Shown: positions 1 through 14,029, counted from the stretch's first letter. The stretch is 64,000 bases of DNA from Tachypleus tridentatus (GCF_004210375.1 NC_134832.1:155679592-155743591), one strand, 5' to 3'. Made by a program: numbers and translations. Notes: generated by a model from the letters alone, not told the origin.

Positions 1-90
1 AGCTCTACTGATAACGACACTAGTAATATTAAACAGCTCTACTGATAACGACACTAGTAATATTAAACAGCTCTACTGATAACGACACTG
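1..90. repeat. 34-bp tandem repeat at the left edge
   Basis: About 2.6 units starting AGCTCTACTGATAACGACAC at 1, 35 and 69. The array probably continues beyond the window. Confidence 0.8.
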
Positions 91-2788
91 ATAAAAATGA
101 CACCAATCATAAATCTTCTTTTAAAAAAATTTATGTTAACATTTTTAGCACATTTCTCCTAAGTTGTCTGTTTCAGATGAAACAGCTTTATAGGTCTACC
201 TTTTGTCTCTTGCAAATCAATGCCAGAACTTATCCAGATGGGCTGAATAAAAGACAATGATTCTTTAAAATACTATTTAAATATACAAAATAATTCCTTT
301 AAGCACCAAAATCTGACGAAACGCTGGAATACAACAAACCTAAAATTTGTAACAAAAATAATGTAATCTATAGATATTTTCCACATTCCTCTTAACCTGT
401 CCATTTTAGATTATATTTCTTACTAATGCTTTGTTAGTTTTTGATATTTAACCAGTAAATTTTAAAGTATTATGGTGTAGTAAGTTTTCAGGTTTTAAAT
501 GTGGGTACTCATACTTGTATTAAGTAATTTACTTGAACTATTACAAAGTTTTTTAGTCTTTAATTATAAAAAACAACATGGTGGCAGTCCAGACAAACTA
601 CATATTACACATATATTTATCATATTTTCCTGCATCACCCTTTTACTAAATCCCATGACAACATTAAATAGGTTGAACTTTCACTTCATTCAGTTCTGTT
701 GTGAATATTAACTGTCGTCTACTAAAAATCCTCTGTTTCTAATGAAAAATGTAGCAGAAGTTTAATAATTTTTTAAATGTACTTGCTTCCATTGTTTCTC
801 ACATTACAATGGTAGAAAAACCCAGTACAATCAACTACCTAAACATTACATTAACCAGTATACCAGTTTTCCCTGAAGAGCAAAGATCCACCTTTTGGAA
901 GTACTTGGGTAATAAAGTGGGTTTATTTTTGTTTTTTTATTATTTAGTGTCATGCAAGACAGTGTATTAATCAAACAATTATACTGAGTAATATCATGAA
1001 AATAACCAACTGACCAAAATTAGTGTTTTCAAATACATCAACTATCTAAGTAATTGAAATATAGCCATTATGTTCTCTCATAATTATTTTACATGAATGC
1101 AGGTTTCATCAGCTAAAACAAGTAGTGTTGTGACACAACAATCAATTAACCAAGTAACCAATATTTCTTATTTTATTGAATAATTCATGCTCATTCTGGC
1201 CTGATGATTATGAAGGTTGCTTCACAAATCAGACTTGGGTCTAACTGATGGTGACATGCCATGGTGGAAAAATTCAATTATTATGAATTTTCCAGAAACT
1301 TTTAAAATATATAGCATTGTGCATATAGTTGTGTACTTGAGTCATGTGTTGCCAAAATATTACTGCAAAACAGCAAGAACAATAAATGCCTTATAATCTT
1401 TATATACTGTTTAGTTGATTTGACATCTTTCATTAATTTGATTTTTTTGAAGACTATTAAAAATGCAAAAACAGCATATGTAATGTGAAGGTGTGGAATT
1501 CATGCCTGCAAGAAGACGTGTCTGAAGTACATAAAAGTTTACTGTTATACTTTACCCCTTAAACAGTTAACTTCCTGTTCTGTTTACATCATTTCTTCTA
1601 GTATAAAGATTATATTTCTAAGGAAACAAGTTCCTAAAATTTTGAACTGTAGAAACATGGCACAAACACACTAACATTTAAAATTTAATATCTCTAAATC
1701 TTTAACCAAAACTATATACACATGTTCCTTTAATTCACAAATCCTAAGTCACATGAACAGCAACAATATTATTACATCACTATTGTCTCTAGTAGGAGCA
1801 CAGCAAACCTTGACTGGCAGCACTAGGAATAACAAACAAATTACAAAATTGTCTGTTGCTGAACAGGTTACTTGAAAATTACTCATCGAAATAAGTTAAA
1901 TTTTAATTGTACAATGATAATGAATTAACATATTTCTTCTACAAGGTATGCTACAGGCTATATTCACTAAAGTTGTTGATCTGACTTCACAGACACTTTT
2001 CAACACAAGTTCTCAATCCACAGTAGGCTTAATACACTAATAAGGTTAGACTAAAATGAAACTGACACACAGATCACTTTACTCAACCAATCTTCTCCAG
2101 ATCAATAATTATTTGATCTTTCACACACTGAATACTTCACTAAACATTGAAAATAATAGAAGGGTACTCTACATGATGCTCTGTAACACCTAATTACTTG
2201 ATGTTATATACCACAAGACACACAAGAATTAATATATACGTATGCATGTGTGTAGAACATTTATATAAAAATTTGGTATACACTGTTCCAGGGAAGAAAG
2301 ACAAGCTGACAATGGTATTATTTTGAGGAATATGCAACATTTTTACTAAGATTTATGGATATCAAGCATTTTATCAAATACTAAAACAGATTTTGAAAAC
2401 TCAGAAATAAAGTAAACTTTAAATCTTCATATAACTTGTGAAGATTTTATTTGATTAATAGCTTACTTCTTATTTCACAACATGTGAAGACTGAACAGTG
2501 GTTTTATTAAATAATTCAAATATGATTAGTAATACATCTAGTTTATTCATTTCACACTGTTAAAAAAACCTAACACCTGGATAGAGAAAAGCAAAAACAG
2601 AATTGATGTTTCAGTGTTTGAAATCTTATGAATTAGACAATTTACAAAATATATTTAAGTAACCATTAAAAAATAATTTGTATCTATGTGTAATAACCTT
2701 TGCAGCTTATCTGCAAAATAGCATATTTAACATAGATATAAACATAAGATTATAAAAGCTATGCAAAGATTTAGATCAGTGAATTTTA

Positions 2789-2790
<2 letters not shown>
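91..2790. other. AT-rich sequence without a recognised feature
   Basis: No open frame longer than about 70 codons, no known motif and no repeat was seen. It could be intron or UTR of a gene outside the window. Confidence 0.4.

Positions 2791-2839
<49 letters not shown>
2791..2839. repeat. (TG)n microsatellite
   Basis: An uninterrupted GT run of about 24 dinucleotides. Confidence 0.95.
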
Positions 2840-2841
<2 letters not shown>

Positions 2842-4312
2842 CACTAGAACTTTCTTTTCTTCCATTGTTCATGTTAAATTAAAGCAGTCTTGAAAATCAT
2901 ATTTTATGTTTTTGCATCTAGTACGATGGGGGAAAGTCAAGGAAAACGTGTAATTTTTGCAGCATTTTAATCCTTGGAGAAAAATTTACAAAAAATGAAC
3001 ATCACTGTAAAGTATATGAATGTTAATGAATAATAATAATAATATAAACACATATTTTATAAATACAAAGAGTTAGTACAGTTCATGTAAATCAACTGCA
3101 GTTACTACTTCCATAGTGTATTTTAGTTAAAAGTTTTACTCTTGTAGCTGGGTATTAGAAGTAAAGATTCCAGCCTACAATCTACATGCCTTATATGTTT
3201 TTAAAAAAATGTATATTTTTTGACAGAAACAAATATGAAACAAAAAACCCCCATCAAAAACTAAGTAACATAACTGAATTTCGTGACAGTATACTACAGT
3301 GCAGTGTGACAAAAGTTAACACAATGAAAAACTAAGTAACACAACTTTTTTTAATAGTTGATCTTTACAACTAGTGTAGCCAATGCCTGTTAACTTATGT
3401 TAACTTCAATAACTACAATTACATTTAATATATTTTGGTCTATAATAAATTCACAAATGTAAACAATCCAATCTTCTACTGAAGGTTTTTAAAAAAACTT
3501 TCAAACTTTTCTACATGAAGCTAATAAGTTTATTAAAATCTCACAAATAAATGATTTAAAAAACATTATTAGTTTTAGCCATACACCTCATTATATATCT
3601 GAACATTTTTTTTATTACAGGAAAGAAAACTTTTTTAAAAATAGCATCAAAATACTGGTATTCATAGCAAAATATATTAGTTCAGTATATGGAGATTTAT
3701 TTTGAAATCTTTCAGAAAGGTTTAATGGTTAATCAATCCTTTTGATAATCTTAAAAAAAAAATTGTGACAAACAGTTTGCTTAATATTTTTCATAGCTTT
3801 TTCTTTTGGCAAAAAACAAATAAATTATGACTATTAGTAATAACAATAAAGATACTTTGTGATGAAAACATGGAAATGTTTGTCTTAAAAGAGGGATAGT
3901 TCAGAAATATGTTTAAAAGTAAAAGCTGGAAATAAGAAGCCTAATCATGTAGGAATTTTAAATAAATTAATAAATTTCACTAAGTGCAAAATTATAAGAA
4001 TTCAAATATTATCCATAAGGTATGTGAATAAAACATTTGTAGTGTGCAATAAAAAATATTTTGTGAAGTAATACAGGATTTTTTTCCTGTATGTATTCCT
4101 AGAAAGTTAAATATATAATTATAATAAAATACAGGAATTATTTTACATTGGAAAAAAAACACATGAATTTGCAGAACCTATGATATGAACATTTGATTCA
4201 TAGTGGGAAGAAACTATACAACTGTACGATTCATATTGGTACTTTGTTCCTACACATAAATCATAAAATTACCTACAGAGGAGGTAATTATACATTTGTG
4301 TAATGTGTAAAG
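2840..4312. other. AT-rich sequence without a recognised feature
   Basis: Nothing supportable was found in either strand. Confidence 0.4.
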
Positions 4313-5246
4313 AAATAATTTTAACACCTGCCATAGAAACCAGACCAGCATCTGTTAGTACAAAGTCTAGAATGATCAACAAGGGAGTCATTCCAGTGAA
4401 ATAATTTTAACACCTGTCATACAAACCAGACCAGCTAGTACCAAGTCTTGAATGATCAACAAGGGAGTCACTTCAGTGAAATAATTTTAACACCTGTCAT
4501 ACAAACCAGACCAGCTAGTACCAAGTCTAGAATGATCAACAAGGGAGTCACTTCAGTGAAATAATTTTAACACCTGTCATACAAACCAGACCAGCATCTG
4601 TTAGTACCAAGTCTAGAATGATCAACAAGGGAGTCACTTCAGTGAAATAATTTTAACACCTGTCATACAAACCAGACCAGCATCTGTTAGTACCAAGTCT
4701 AGAATGATCAACAAGGGAGTCACCCAGTGAAATAATTTTAACACCTGTCATACAAACCAGACCAGCATCTGTTAGTACCAAGTCTAGAATGATCAACAAG
4801 GGAGTCATTCCAGTGAAATAATTTTAACACCTGTCATACAAACCAGACCAGCATCTGTTAGTACCAAGTCTAGAATGATCAACAAGGGAGTCACTCCAGT
4901 GAAATAATTTTAACACCTGTCATACAAACCAGACCAGCATCTGTTAGTACCAAGTCTAGAATGATCAACAAGGGAGTCATTCCAGTGAAATAATTTTAAC
5001 ACCTGTCATACAAACCAGACCAGCATCTGTTAGTACCAAGTCTAGAATGATCAACAAGGGAGTCACTCCAGTGAAATAATTTTAACACCTGTCATACAAA
5101 CCAGACCAGCATCTGTTAGTACCAAGTCTAGAATGATCAACAAGGGAGTCACTCCAGTGAAATAATTTTAACACCTGTCATACAAACCAGACCAGCATCT
5201 GTTAGTACCAAGACTAGAATGATCAACAAGGGAGTCATTCCAGTGA
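4313..5246. repeat. 86-bp satellite, 11 copies
   Basis: Units start with AAATAATTTTAACACCTG at 4313, 4399, 4479, 4559, 4645, 4730, 4816, 4902, 4988, 5074 and 5160. Two consecutive units lack six bases (80 bp). Copies are otherwise almost identical, so the array is young. Confidence 0.95.
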
Positions 5247-6780
5247 TTTAGTGTTAATTAGATTAAAATGAGTGAAACCAGGAACTTCTAAAACAAACTA
5301 ACTAAACATTAATGAAAATATGGCTTGATGAAATCTATATGGATTATACTATGATGTTACTATACAGGCAACAGTAACATCCTTCATATATTTACTATTC
5401 ACTGTATAAATGTCATTTTTAGTTTGAGAATCTAGAGACGACATCTTTTAATGCACAGTACATCTATTTCAACATCAACACTGCATCTTTGGGCTTTACA
5501 GTGTCATTAGTTTCAGAAAATATTCAATCTAATAATTTCTTATATAAAATTCCAATTTCCCTCTATGATACTTTCAATAATACTATTGTGTCCATTGTTT
5601 TGTTTCACTGTCAATCCAGTAATTAATTGGCAAATCTCAATTCAGCTCAAATCAATTGGGATATCTTTGAATATTAAAAAAAACAAAAGTTGAAAAATAG
5701 TTTCCTGCAATGCTAAAGTCACTTCCTTCTCTTGAAAAGAAAACTCAATTCAAAAACTAGTGTTAGTTTACAATGTAAAATTATTCCAAAAGTTCACAAA
5801 TAGCCATTACAGCGAGTTATGTTCCTGAAAAAGAACATTTTAGAACATTCTCTCTGAGAATGTTTGAATTAAGCCCAAGTGCCTCACCAACTGAGCTAAA
5901 GAGTTAACTATAACATTTGCTAGTAAAGTGCTTTTTATCATTTCAAACTAATACATTTTTCTTCCACCACAACCAAGGCCATTTCTTGAGCCTTACCTCA
6001 GGGTCGTGGCCAGCCCTCACACCAAACACTACTTTTCCTGTGATAATATTTTTGTAAATATTATATTAACTACAACTTCTCATATGCCAGTCAAGTACAC
6101 TACCAAGATAATGGGGTAGCTACGAGCAATTACTGCAAGACCCTTTTTAACAATTATAAAATTAAAACTATCAGAAATTATCTACACAATATTTGGTCTT
6201 TATAAACTATATCCATCTACTGATCCAGATTAACTTTCACTTTTGATTAAGACCTGGATAGAATAAAATTAAACTAGTCTTTCTCATATCATAACTAATT
6301 GTTATAAAGTAGTGTTTGTGTACGCACTATGTTAGACTCATAGAAAGAACAGAAGAGATTATTTTTATAAAACGTTGGAACTCTTTGCTATTAGTTATTA
6401 CTCATTAGGGTTAACATCAATTCGCTCGAAAATACTGACGAAAGTTAAGATTAAACCTTTATTGTATAAGATTTCAAAAAGAGTAAACTTTATCCTCGCA
6501 CAATTCACCATAACTGTGGTGTACAGTTACATTATTTCTAACCCCATTTTCAAAATTCGAAACCTGACTCCTATCCTAAGGCTGACGGCAAAATCGTAAT
6601 ATAGTAGTAGTGCTTGCTACCTAATAGTATTGGTATTACTAACTCAGTAACTGTTTGTTAACATTATTTATTGTGCTTTGAAAATTCTAATGATTCTAAC
6701 AAGTAGTTAAGAAAGATCATTCAAGTAAAGCACGTTTTTATATCCCACTAACATCAATATGTGAAAAAACAATAAATACA
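5247..6780. other. AT-rich sequence with a faint SINE relic
   Basis: Around 5960-6040 a stretch (GGGTCGTGGCCAGCC, then CTCACACCAAAC) recalls the SINE family 1 head. Otherwise nothing is recognised. The 74-codon frame at 6375 has no similarity I know and lacks an ATG at its listed start. Confidence 0.3.
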
Positions 6781-6789
6781 TTTTCTTAC

Positions 6790-6900
6790 CAGCATCCCTC
6801 ACATTGTTCTATACGGCATAGACTTCCTGCTTTGAGTTTATTTGTCGACGTTACAGATAGTCCACCATGTTTTACTGAGTTCTCTTGACGTCATATTTAA
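6790..6900 (-). promoter_or_regulatory. Possible minus-strand promoter and first exon
   Basis: A perfect CRE palindrome TGACGTCA lies at 6886-6893 in a relatively CpG-containing stretch. About 95 bp downstream on the minus strand a consensus donor (GCTG|GTAAGAAAA) occurs at 6790/6789. Any coding exons would lie to the left, and I found none. The only ATGs give very short frames. Confidence 0.2.
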
Positions 6901-7633
6901 TAAACCTCTCCCAAAGCACGAAAAATGATTCACAAAGATATGATTCACTCTTTTTCTCTATGTCACTCTTTTTTTTTTATTCAGTCTAATAATTTCCTAT
7001 TAATTTACTGAAGAGAAATCATGAAAAAAAGAGGTCATATTACAAATACAAATTACCTTCTATATCTCACTCTGAATATATGGAATAAAATTCAATTTAA
7101 TAAAACGAATATTAAAACATGAATTACGTGTAGTTAGTATAAATATTTTTGTGCAAAATTTGTAAAATAACGTCGTATCACGAATGAACGACTTGATGCT
7201 CATGGAAATGTTTCTCATCAAGTTTCCACATTATAGTCTTGCACAGGGAGGGGCAATCCCTTATGAGTGAGTAAATAAAGTTCAAAATATTTTATTCCAA
7301 TAATATATATAAGTAGTATATAATTCAATTAATTAATGGATGTTTAATAAATAATTGTGTTAACATTTGCAGAAAGTTCTCAGAAGAGTCACAGAGCTGT
7401 TTTGCTTGGTCATGATTTCGTTTTATGCTTTCATTTAGCAACTTTGACCAAAATAAAATATGGTTAAAAACTACAGGGGCGGGTAACATTTTCTTCAGCC
7501 GCTAGTTGGCTATCTGTGCTAAGAAGTTTCTTGAGGTTCTAAATTTGACGTTACGTCTTGAGTTTTGTAAAATGTAGGGGGAAATAAATATTATAGTAAC
7601 TGATACACCAATAAGTCTGTTAGAGGGTCGAAT

Positions 7634-7911
7634 TGTTTGTTTGTTTTGGAATTTCGCACAAAGCTACTCGAGGGCTATCTGTGCTAGCCGTCCCTAATTT
7701 AGCAGTGTAAGACTAGAGGGAAGGCAGCTAGTCATCACCACCCACCGCCAACTCTTGGGCTACTCTTTTATCAACGAATAGTGGGATTGACCGTCACATT
7801 ATAACGCCCCCACGGCTGGAAGGGCGAGCATGTTTGACGCGACTCGGGCGCGAACCCGCGACCCTCAGATTACGAAGCGCACGCCTTAACGCGCTAGGCC
7901 ATGCCAGGCCC
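7634..7911 (-). mobile_element. tRNA-headed SINE, family 1
   Basis: Full-length copy in reverse orientation. The right end carries the tRNA-like head (GGCCTGGCATGGCC, A-box-like; B box in reverse as CGAACC). The body includes CACCCACCGCCAACTCTTGG, and the tail is GTTTGTTTG-rich. The same body recurs at least eight more times in the window. Confidence 0.85.
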
Positions 7912-8386
7912 GAAGAGAGTTAACCAACATGTTGATTTGTTAATCAGTTACTTAGTAGATCAGTTCAATGCAGTACATTTTCGTTGAGTCAGTGACATAC
8001 ACACAAGCAAATTTAATAAGTTACTGTTAAGTTTTATTTGTGAGATAGGCCTATAAAACTTGTAATGTTGAGAGAAAAAATACTTTTATTGTACTTAAGA
8101 TGACCGAACTTTGTATTATTTTCCATGAATAATCATAAAAAATTCGTCCACAAATAAAAATTTGACAGAAGACATGATACTAAACTTCAATAAAACAACA
8201 TTAGTTCGAAGTGTGATTGAATATTTGGTGTAAATAACGGAACAAGCAGAGAAGAGAAAATCATGATGGAGATAAAAAAAATTAATATAAGTTCAAGAAC
8301 AAATTAATAAAATTAAAAGATAAAGATAAAAAAATGAAACATGATCAAGTTCAAATAAAAGGATTTCTACAAGAGGAATTAAAAGA

Positions 8387-8638
8387 CTGTTTTTGTTTAA
8401 ATTTCGCGCAAAGCTACGAGGGCTATCTGCGCTAACCGTCCCTTATTTTGCAGTGTAAGACTAGAGGGGAAGGCAACTAGTTATCACGATCCAACGTCAA
8501 TTTTTGTGCTACTCTTTTTCCAACGAAGAGTTACATTATAATGCTCCCACGGCTAAAAGGAAAAGTATGTTTGGTGGGAGGGAGATTCGAACCCGCGACT
8601 CTCGAATTAAGAGTCGAGTGCTTTAATCGCCTGACCAT
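8387..8638 (-). mobile_element. SINE family 1 with target-site duplication
   Basis: Diverged copy in reverse orientation. The 11-bp direct repeat GAATTAAAAGA flanks it at 8376-8386 and 8639-8649, which defines the insertion exactly. Confidence 0.85.
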
Positions 8639-9239
8639 GAATTAAAAGAAAAAGGAATTAAATGTAAATAACATTTAAAATTAAAAATAAACTTGACTGC
8701 AGATATGGTCAAAGAAACTATTGACGACAAACAAATGGATTGAAACAACATGGTTGAAAACGTAGAGATGAATTAAAACAAGAAATATGAAAAAGTACAA
8801 AATATATCCAGAAATATTATGGGAAAAAAATCAGATGATATATAGAAAAGGACATCAGTGACATAACAAGACACCCGTAAAACGAACTTATAAGTGCTTG
8901 GGCAAAAACCCACCACACTTCTTTATCTGCCTGAGAAATTTAATCTTAAACTTCATTAGCTATAAAGTAAGGGGTGTGAGAAACCAATTGATGCACATCT
9001 TTCAGTATTACTGCTGTGCCTCCTATAAATGCAAAACCTTTTAGGACTACTCCAACTATATCATTACTTCATCAAGCTAGATAATTTTGCAGGCCGGTTT
9101 AACAACATTGGACAATTGAAGCTATGGTGGAAAGGTACCATAGTTAGCATACTAAATTGAGTTTGAAAGTCCTCCAATTTAGTAGCACCGACCCATCTGA
9201 AAATATGAGCTGAGTGTCTGCATGGATGTATATATATAT

Positions 9240-9300
9240 ATATACAGGGGCGTAGATCCTGGGGGGATAGAGGGTATACATCCCCCCTTCATTTTAAGTG
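9240..9300. repeat. Probable mobile-element terminus
   Basis: CAGGGGCGTAGATCCTGGGG followed by a C-rich mirror (ATCCCCCC) resembles a widespread invertebrate repeat end. It is preceded by a short (TA)n. A similar GGGGCGTAAC-type fragment occurs as GGGCGTAACCAAGGTGGGG near 10142. Confidence 0.3.
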
Positions 9301-10379
9301 CGGGTATGGTGCATACAATCATCCCCCCTACAGTTTGGTTTGTTGAATTGTTTTATTGCATCACAGGCCTACAAATTGTGTGTTTGCTCTTGTGATTCTC
9401 GTGTTCTTACCAATGGAATTACATCTCATTATATCGCACTTAAAGCTGAAAGAATGACTATGTTTAATGATGGTGTTTGATCCTGCAACCCACATTTTGA
9501 GATTCTAGTACTCTAACCACCAGGCCACTACTTTATTTGCCGATTTTCTATAGTTAAAATTACACACACCTGTAAGCTTTAATTTTTTAAGAGGACATAC
9601 AAGATTTTGAACAATTAATTGTTTTAAAAAGGTATTTCATAATTAAGCTTCCGTTCAACAGATACCACGTTCCTTTAACATTGGAGGGATTCTTAACCCA
9701 TTATCATGTAAACAGTCAATCTTTTAGAATGGATACTTTTGCTCAATAGTTCAAAATTGAGGATAACAGCAATTAGCTTTGGTAGCTTTTCTCTAAATAC
9801 AAACTAGAAATACAAAGTCTCTCATATTAATCATAGAATAAAACTAAGTCTTAGTCTGAATTCATAAAATAGAAACAGTTATTTGACGCGTCCTTGGTCA
9901 GATTGTTTTGAATGGCCGCTATAATGATTTATTTGTTCCTGTCTTTGTAATTTTTGCATTATAGTGTAACATAATTATTATTAGATCATGTAAGTTACTA
10001 CTTACCTTTTTTTTAAAGAGAAACCCTCATTTTACATATATATTTATGTATAAATACTGTGGTGTTTTAGTGTGTATATGCATGTATATATATTTCTTGA
10101 GAAATGCTTCACTATTTATATAAACTATTCGTGTATAATCGTGGGCGTAACCAAGGTGGGGTTGGGGTTAACCCCCTCATGGACCCAAACTTTTTACACA
10201 AGTTCAGTTGCCACTTGTGAAGTTTCATAAAGATCCGTGATTGCATGGCAAATAATTTCACACACAACAAATGGTCAAATAATCAGTGATGTCGAGAAAC
10301 CCACTTGTTGAGAAATTACCGCCCTCTACATTTCGACACATAGTTACACAACCCCTTTCAAACATGTGGTCAGCTTCCG

Positions 10380-10500
10380 GTCAGTTACCTCTTTCTTTGT
10401 GAACCTGACGATGACCGAAGAAGGTCGAAACGTTGTTCGCTCTTCTATGTAAAATATTTTCTCAACCCAAACGAGCCGTTTTTGCATATAAATGGTCAAA
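10380..10500 (+). repeat. Retroelement-type tail with hammerhead-like core
   Basis: CTGACGA at 10405-10411, a GACC/GGTC stem with a GAAGAA loop, then GAAAC at 10427-10431. This pattern is common in invertebrate repeats and matches the CUGANGA / GAAA core of hammerhead ribozymes. The flanking stem I and cleavage triplet do not fit well. Confidence 0.3.
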
Positions 10501-10727
10501 TACAAATTTCTGATTGAACACTCTTTTAATACAACAAGTTTTGTCAGAACTAAAGAAATGCAATCGAAAATCTATGAAAGGCTTAAACGCCTGTTCGTTC
10601 TTGCCAGGACATCTACAACACAGTTTGGTTCAACTTTAAAATCACGGTGAATGTATAATGAGGCCAGGCCATTCAATCGATCTTCAGTGGTGGTTTTCTG
10701 TCCTCTTCAGGTGTGTGCTTGCAAATA

Positions 10728-10974
10728 TGTTTGTTTGCTTTTTAATTTCACTCAAAGCTATACAAGGGCTATTTGCGTTAGCTGTCCCAAATTTAGCGGG
10801 GTAAAGCTAGAAGGAAGGCATCTATTTATCACCACCCACCGCCAATTCTTGGGTTACTCTTTTACCAAAGAGTAGTAGGGTTAACCCATTAAAACACACA
10901 CACGGCTGAAAGCGCGAGCATGATATTCGAATCTGTGACCCTCAGATTAAAAACCACGTGGTCATGCAGGGCCG
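10728..10974 (-). mobile_element. SINE family 1, diverged
   Basis: Reverse-orientation copy with the body CACCCACCGCCAATTCTTGG and a decayed tRNA-like head. It is older than the 7.6-kb and 14.1-kb copies, judged by substitutions. Confidence 0.75.
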
Positions 10975-11699
10975 TTGCAAGTATGAAGTATTCTAATCTA
11001 TAACCTACGGGTACATCATGTCGTATATGTTTACATCACACCTGCATATTTTGTATATGTTATGTCGTTGAGAGTGCTGTTTTGAATTACTTGACAATAA
11101 TAGTGCCACATTCCAGTCCGCGTAACGATAATGAATTAATTTGCTTTTTAAGCTATGCACATTTTAAACCTAACTTCCAAAATAAATGTTGCAACAGATA
11201 TTCTAAACCTAACAGTACAATTCCTAAATCACAAATAAACTTTCTTCCAGATTTAAAATACTAATTAATTCACTTATAACAGAAATAGATGCAACAATTC
11301 TCACTGCTAACACGGAACTGAATCACTCAGTGAAAAATTTAATTAGTAAGTATGTAATCAGTTTTCTGTGTCATATAAGAAACAAATGTCTAAATTAAAA
11401 TATTAAAAGTATATTTGATAACATATCTTTTTTGGATTATGCAGTTTCATGAACAATCAATACATAAATAAAACAGTATTATAAACTCACAATTTAGCCA
11501 ACATTTTTGGCAGTTTTTCTTCGGTGGATATGGTATGCAGATAGGATGACCTTTTCACTCTTAAAGACAAATCTTGTCTTGTCATTAAGGAAGCTCCTTC
11601 AGGTAGGTGGTCGAGCAAATCTGCTGGTGAGTCTATCCTTCATGATCCTCTGGAAATGTTCGTGACAGGAACTGTGAACTGTTTGATAAGTTAGCTTTT

Positions 11700-13760
11700 C
11701 GCTGGGAAATTCTTCTCTGAAATTATCCAACTCACCATTCCCTCACCAAATCACTTTCAAAGATGATCATGATGGATGACTTTTAGCTGTGAATGCTTGT
11801 CCTTTACGATTCTGTAAACCACATTGTTTAATCTTTTCAATTTAACATTTTCTTAACTTTATCATAACAGGGATTGTAAAACTATAAGCATTTCCAGTCT
11901 CATTAGCATTATCATCATAATGATTTTTTATTCTTTCACCATTTGATATAAGTTCTTCTTTGCATTCCTCTCAGCATATTCTAGGTAAAAAGTTTGTTTA
12001 GTGACTATCTTCTGGAAGTGTGCAGGGAGGGTCCAAAGGTAGTTTAATTTATCTTCGAAACATCAGTGATAATGACGTGTTGTATGTTTCTTCAGCTTAT
12101 TGTATTACCTCTTAATAAATTATAAGTTGCAGTGGAAAATCTTGATCCCACGATTTTTGTATCATTCTGCCATATCATCAAAAGATGGTTGAAATGTTGT
12201 AGTCCTGGTTCTTTTCATCCAGGTGTCTGATACATTTTCACAAAAAAAAAGTTGATTCAAATTTTGTCACTAATCTAAATGAAGTTCCACAGGCACTTCA
12301 GTTATTTAAATTAATTAATAATTTAAATAAATTAATTCATTTACAAGCTTCTTTTCTAGCATTTCTTCGTTCTTGCCATTTGACGAAATTCATCACAGCT
12401 ATGATGTATCTAACCTCACCGTTACTGTTAATCTCATGCAGTGCTCCCAAAAAATACTGCTGTAGTTTTCAATGTTATTTCTTTTGTGAATCTTTATTTC
12501 ACATAATATTTCACTTGATTTATCTTATAGAAGCATTCTCTTATTCTGTCACTGTTTTCTTAACACTTAAATATCCACAATTAAGATATTGTGTAGCTAA
12601 CAGAGTGATTCAAAAAGCTGAGACAATGGAAGTGCCAATAGCAATCATTATTTTTATTCCCTGATATTTTCTATTTTTGTCATAATAAGCTCTCCTATAT
12701 ACATAATTAATTCCACTATATCCAATGTGTTTGTCTGTTGGCTGTATGAGCAACTGTTTGATACAATATCGTTTGCCTGAAAATGCTTCACTTTAGTGTC
12801 AGACCATATTAGTTCTCTAAAATCTTCTGTAGATGTTACATCTTGGATTACAATTATATTGTTCTTTGGGATGTTATCTTTACTGTCTCATGTTTCCCAT
12901 TTTTTATAATGTTTATAGATTTCTTTAACAAATGGTCTTTGGGATAATGCATTAGCATTTCTGTTGTTCAGTTCAGATAGATGAAAAATGTTAAAGTTTT
13001 TCTTCTGACTTTTCAGAAGTTATCAGTGCTGCATAGTCTGGTCAGAGTGTAAACTTTTATTTGTAAAGGTAATGATGGAAATTACTTAAGGATCAAACAA
13101 CACTTAGTAATTCTTTTGAGTGATACAATGTCTTTTTCCTGCAAAATTCATTGACTTATTATAGTAGCAATTTCATGTTATTTATCATGTTGTGTTTTGA
13201 GAATACTGTCTTCACTGAAAAACTCAATATATATATTATCTGTTTCTTAAACGAATCTTTCTTCAAGATTTTAGAAGGCTAATTCAAGATTAATGGTTAA
13301 CTCCTATTTCAGTTTGTTGAATGTTTGTTCACGATCAGTAATCCAACACAGTTTACTTGAGATTTCGAATATTTTTATAGAGGTCGAGCTTTATGATGGA
13401 ATGATTTTACAAAATGAAAATAATAAAAACGTTGTCCAATAATCGTCTTTCCTCATGGAAATTCAATTTGGTATTGGACAATACCTCACAAATACAATTT
13501 TAGATGTATGTGTGTAAGCACTCATTCTTCGGTGAATATAGTCCCTATGGAAAGCAAGACATCAACTGAACGACTTACACTTCTTGGAATTCACATTAAT
13601 GTTCTCTTTCCTCAAGCAATCGAAAGTTTTCCTTAACCCACAGAAGCGTTACCAAATGTCTTTGTGTGTAATTATGTCATGAAATTGGGTGAATGTGATA
13701 TTCCAAGGTAGCTAAGAAAGTGCACAGTCCATAAATCATAGAAAAGTAATATCTCAAATC
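11700..13760 (-). pseudogene. Decayed Ty3/gypsy pol (RT, RNase H, integrase end)
   Basis: On the minus strand, in pol order: a degenerate YLDD-like SYLGI near 13710; ENINVNSKKCKSF at about 13580-13620, the RT thumb pattern; LLSIGTIFTEE at about 13530-13560; ARPLYKNIRN and CWITDREQTFNKLK around 13300-13395, the RT/RNase H connection; NFHHYLYK and PDYAAL near 13030-13070; NRNANALSQRPF at about 12931-12966, the RNase H end motif; and KRLNNVVYRIVKDKHS then LKVIHHDHL at 11759-11843, the integrase C-terminus. Many stops and frameshifts are present, so it is an old dead copy. LTRs were not recognised. Confidence 0.7.
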
Positions 13761-14029
13761 GTTGAGTATTTTAAGTTACATTGAGGCTTTTGAGGTATTT
13801 CTGGATGACTTGGATGAATTGGTATGTTTCACAAATGGTTCACAAGTAGCCTTTAGTTACTGTGTTGTAATTATTCTTATTATAGAGCGAGTTATTTTGG
13901 ATGATTCAGATAAAATAATAATGCAAAAATCATCCACTTAATTATAATGCAAATGTTTTATTTATTCGACTACAAGTTACCGTAAATAATGATCACTGGT
14001 ATACCTAAGCACATAGTAGATGAAAACGT

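Noticed and set aside
4313..5246. CRISPR-like regular array
   Set aside because: There are no unique spacers; the whole 86-bp unit repeats, and the DNA is animal.
6005..6057. Minus-strand mini-exon with a good acceptor and a GTAAGG donor, reading KVVFGVRAGHDPE
   Set aside because: The sequence resembles a decayed SINE family 1 head (GGGTCG...CACACCAAAC), so the splice-like ends are probably chance.
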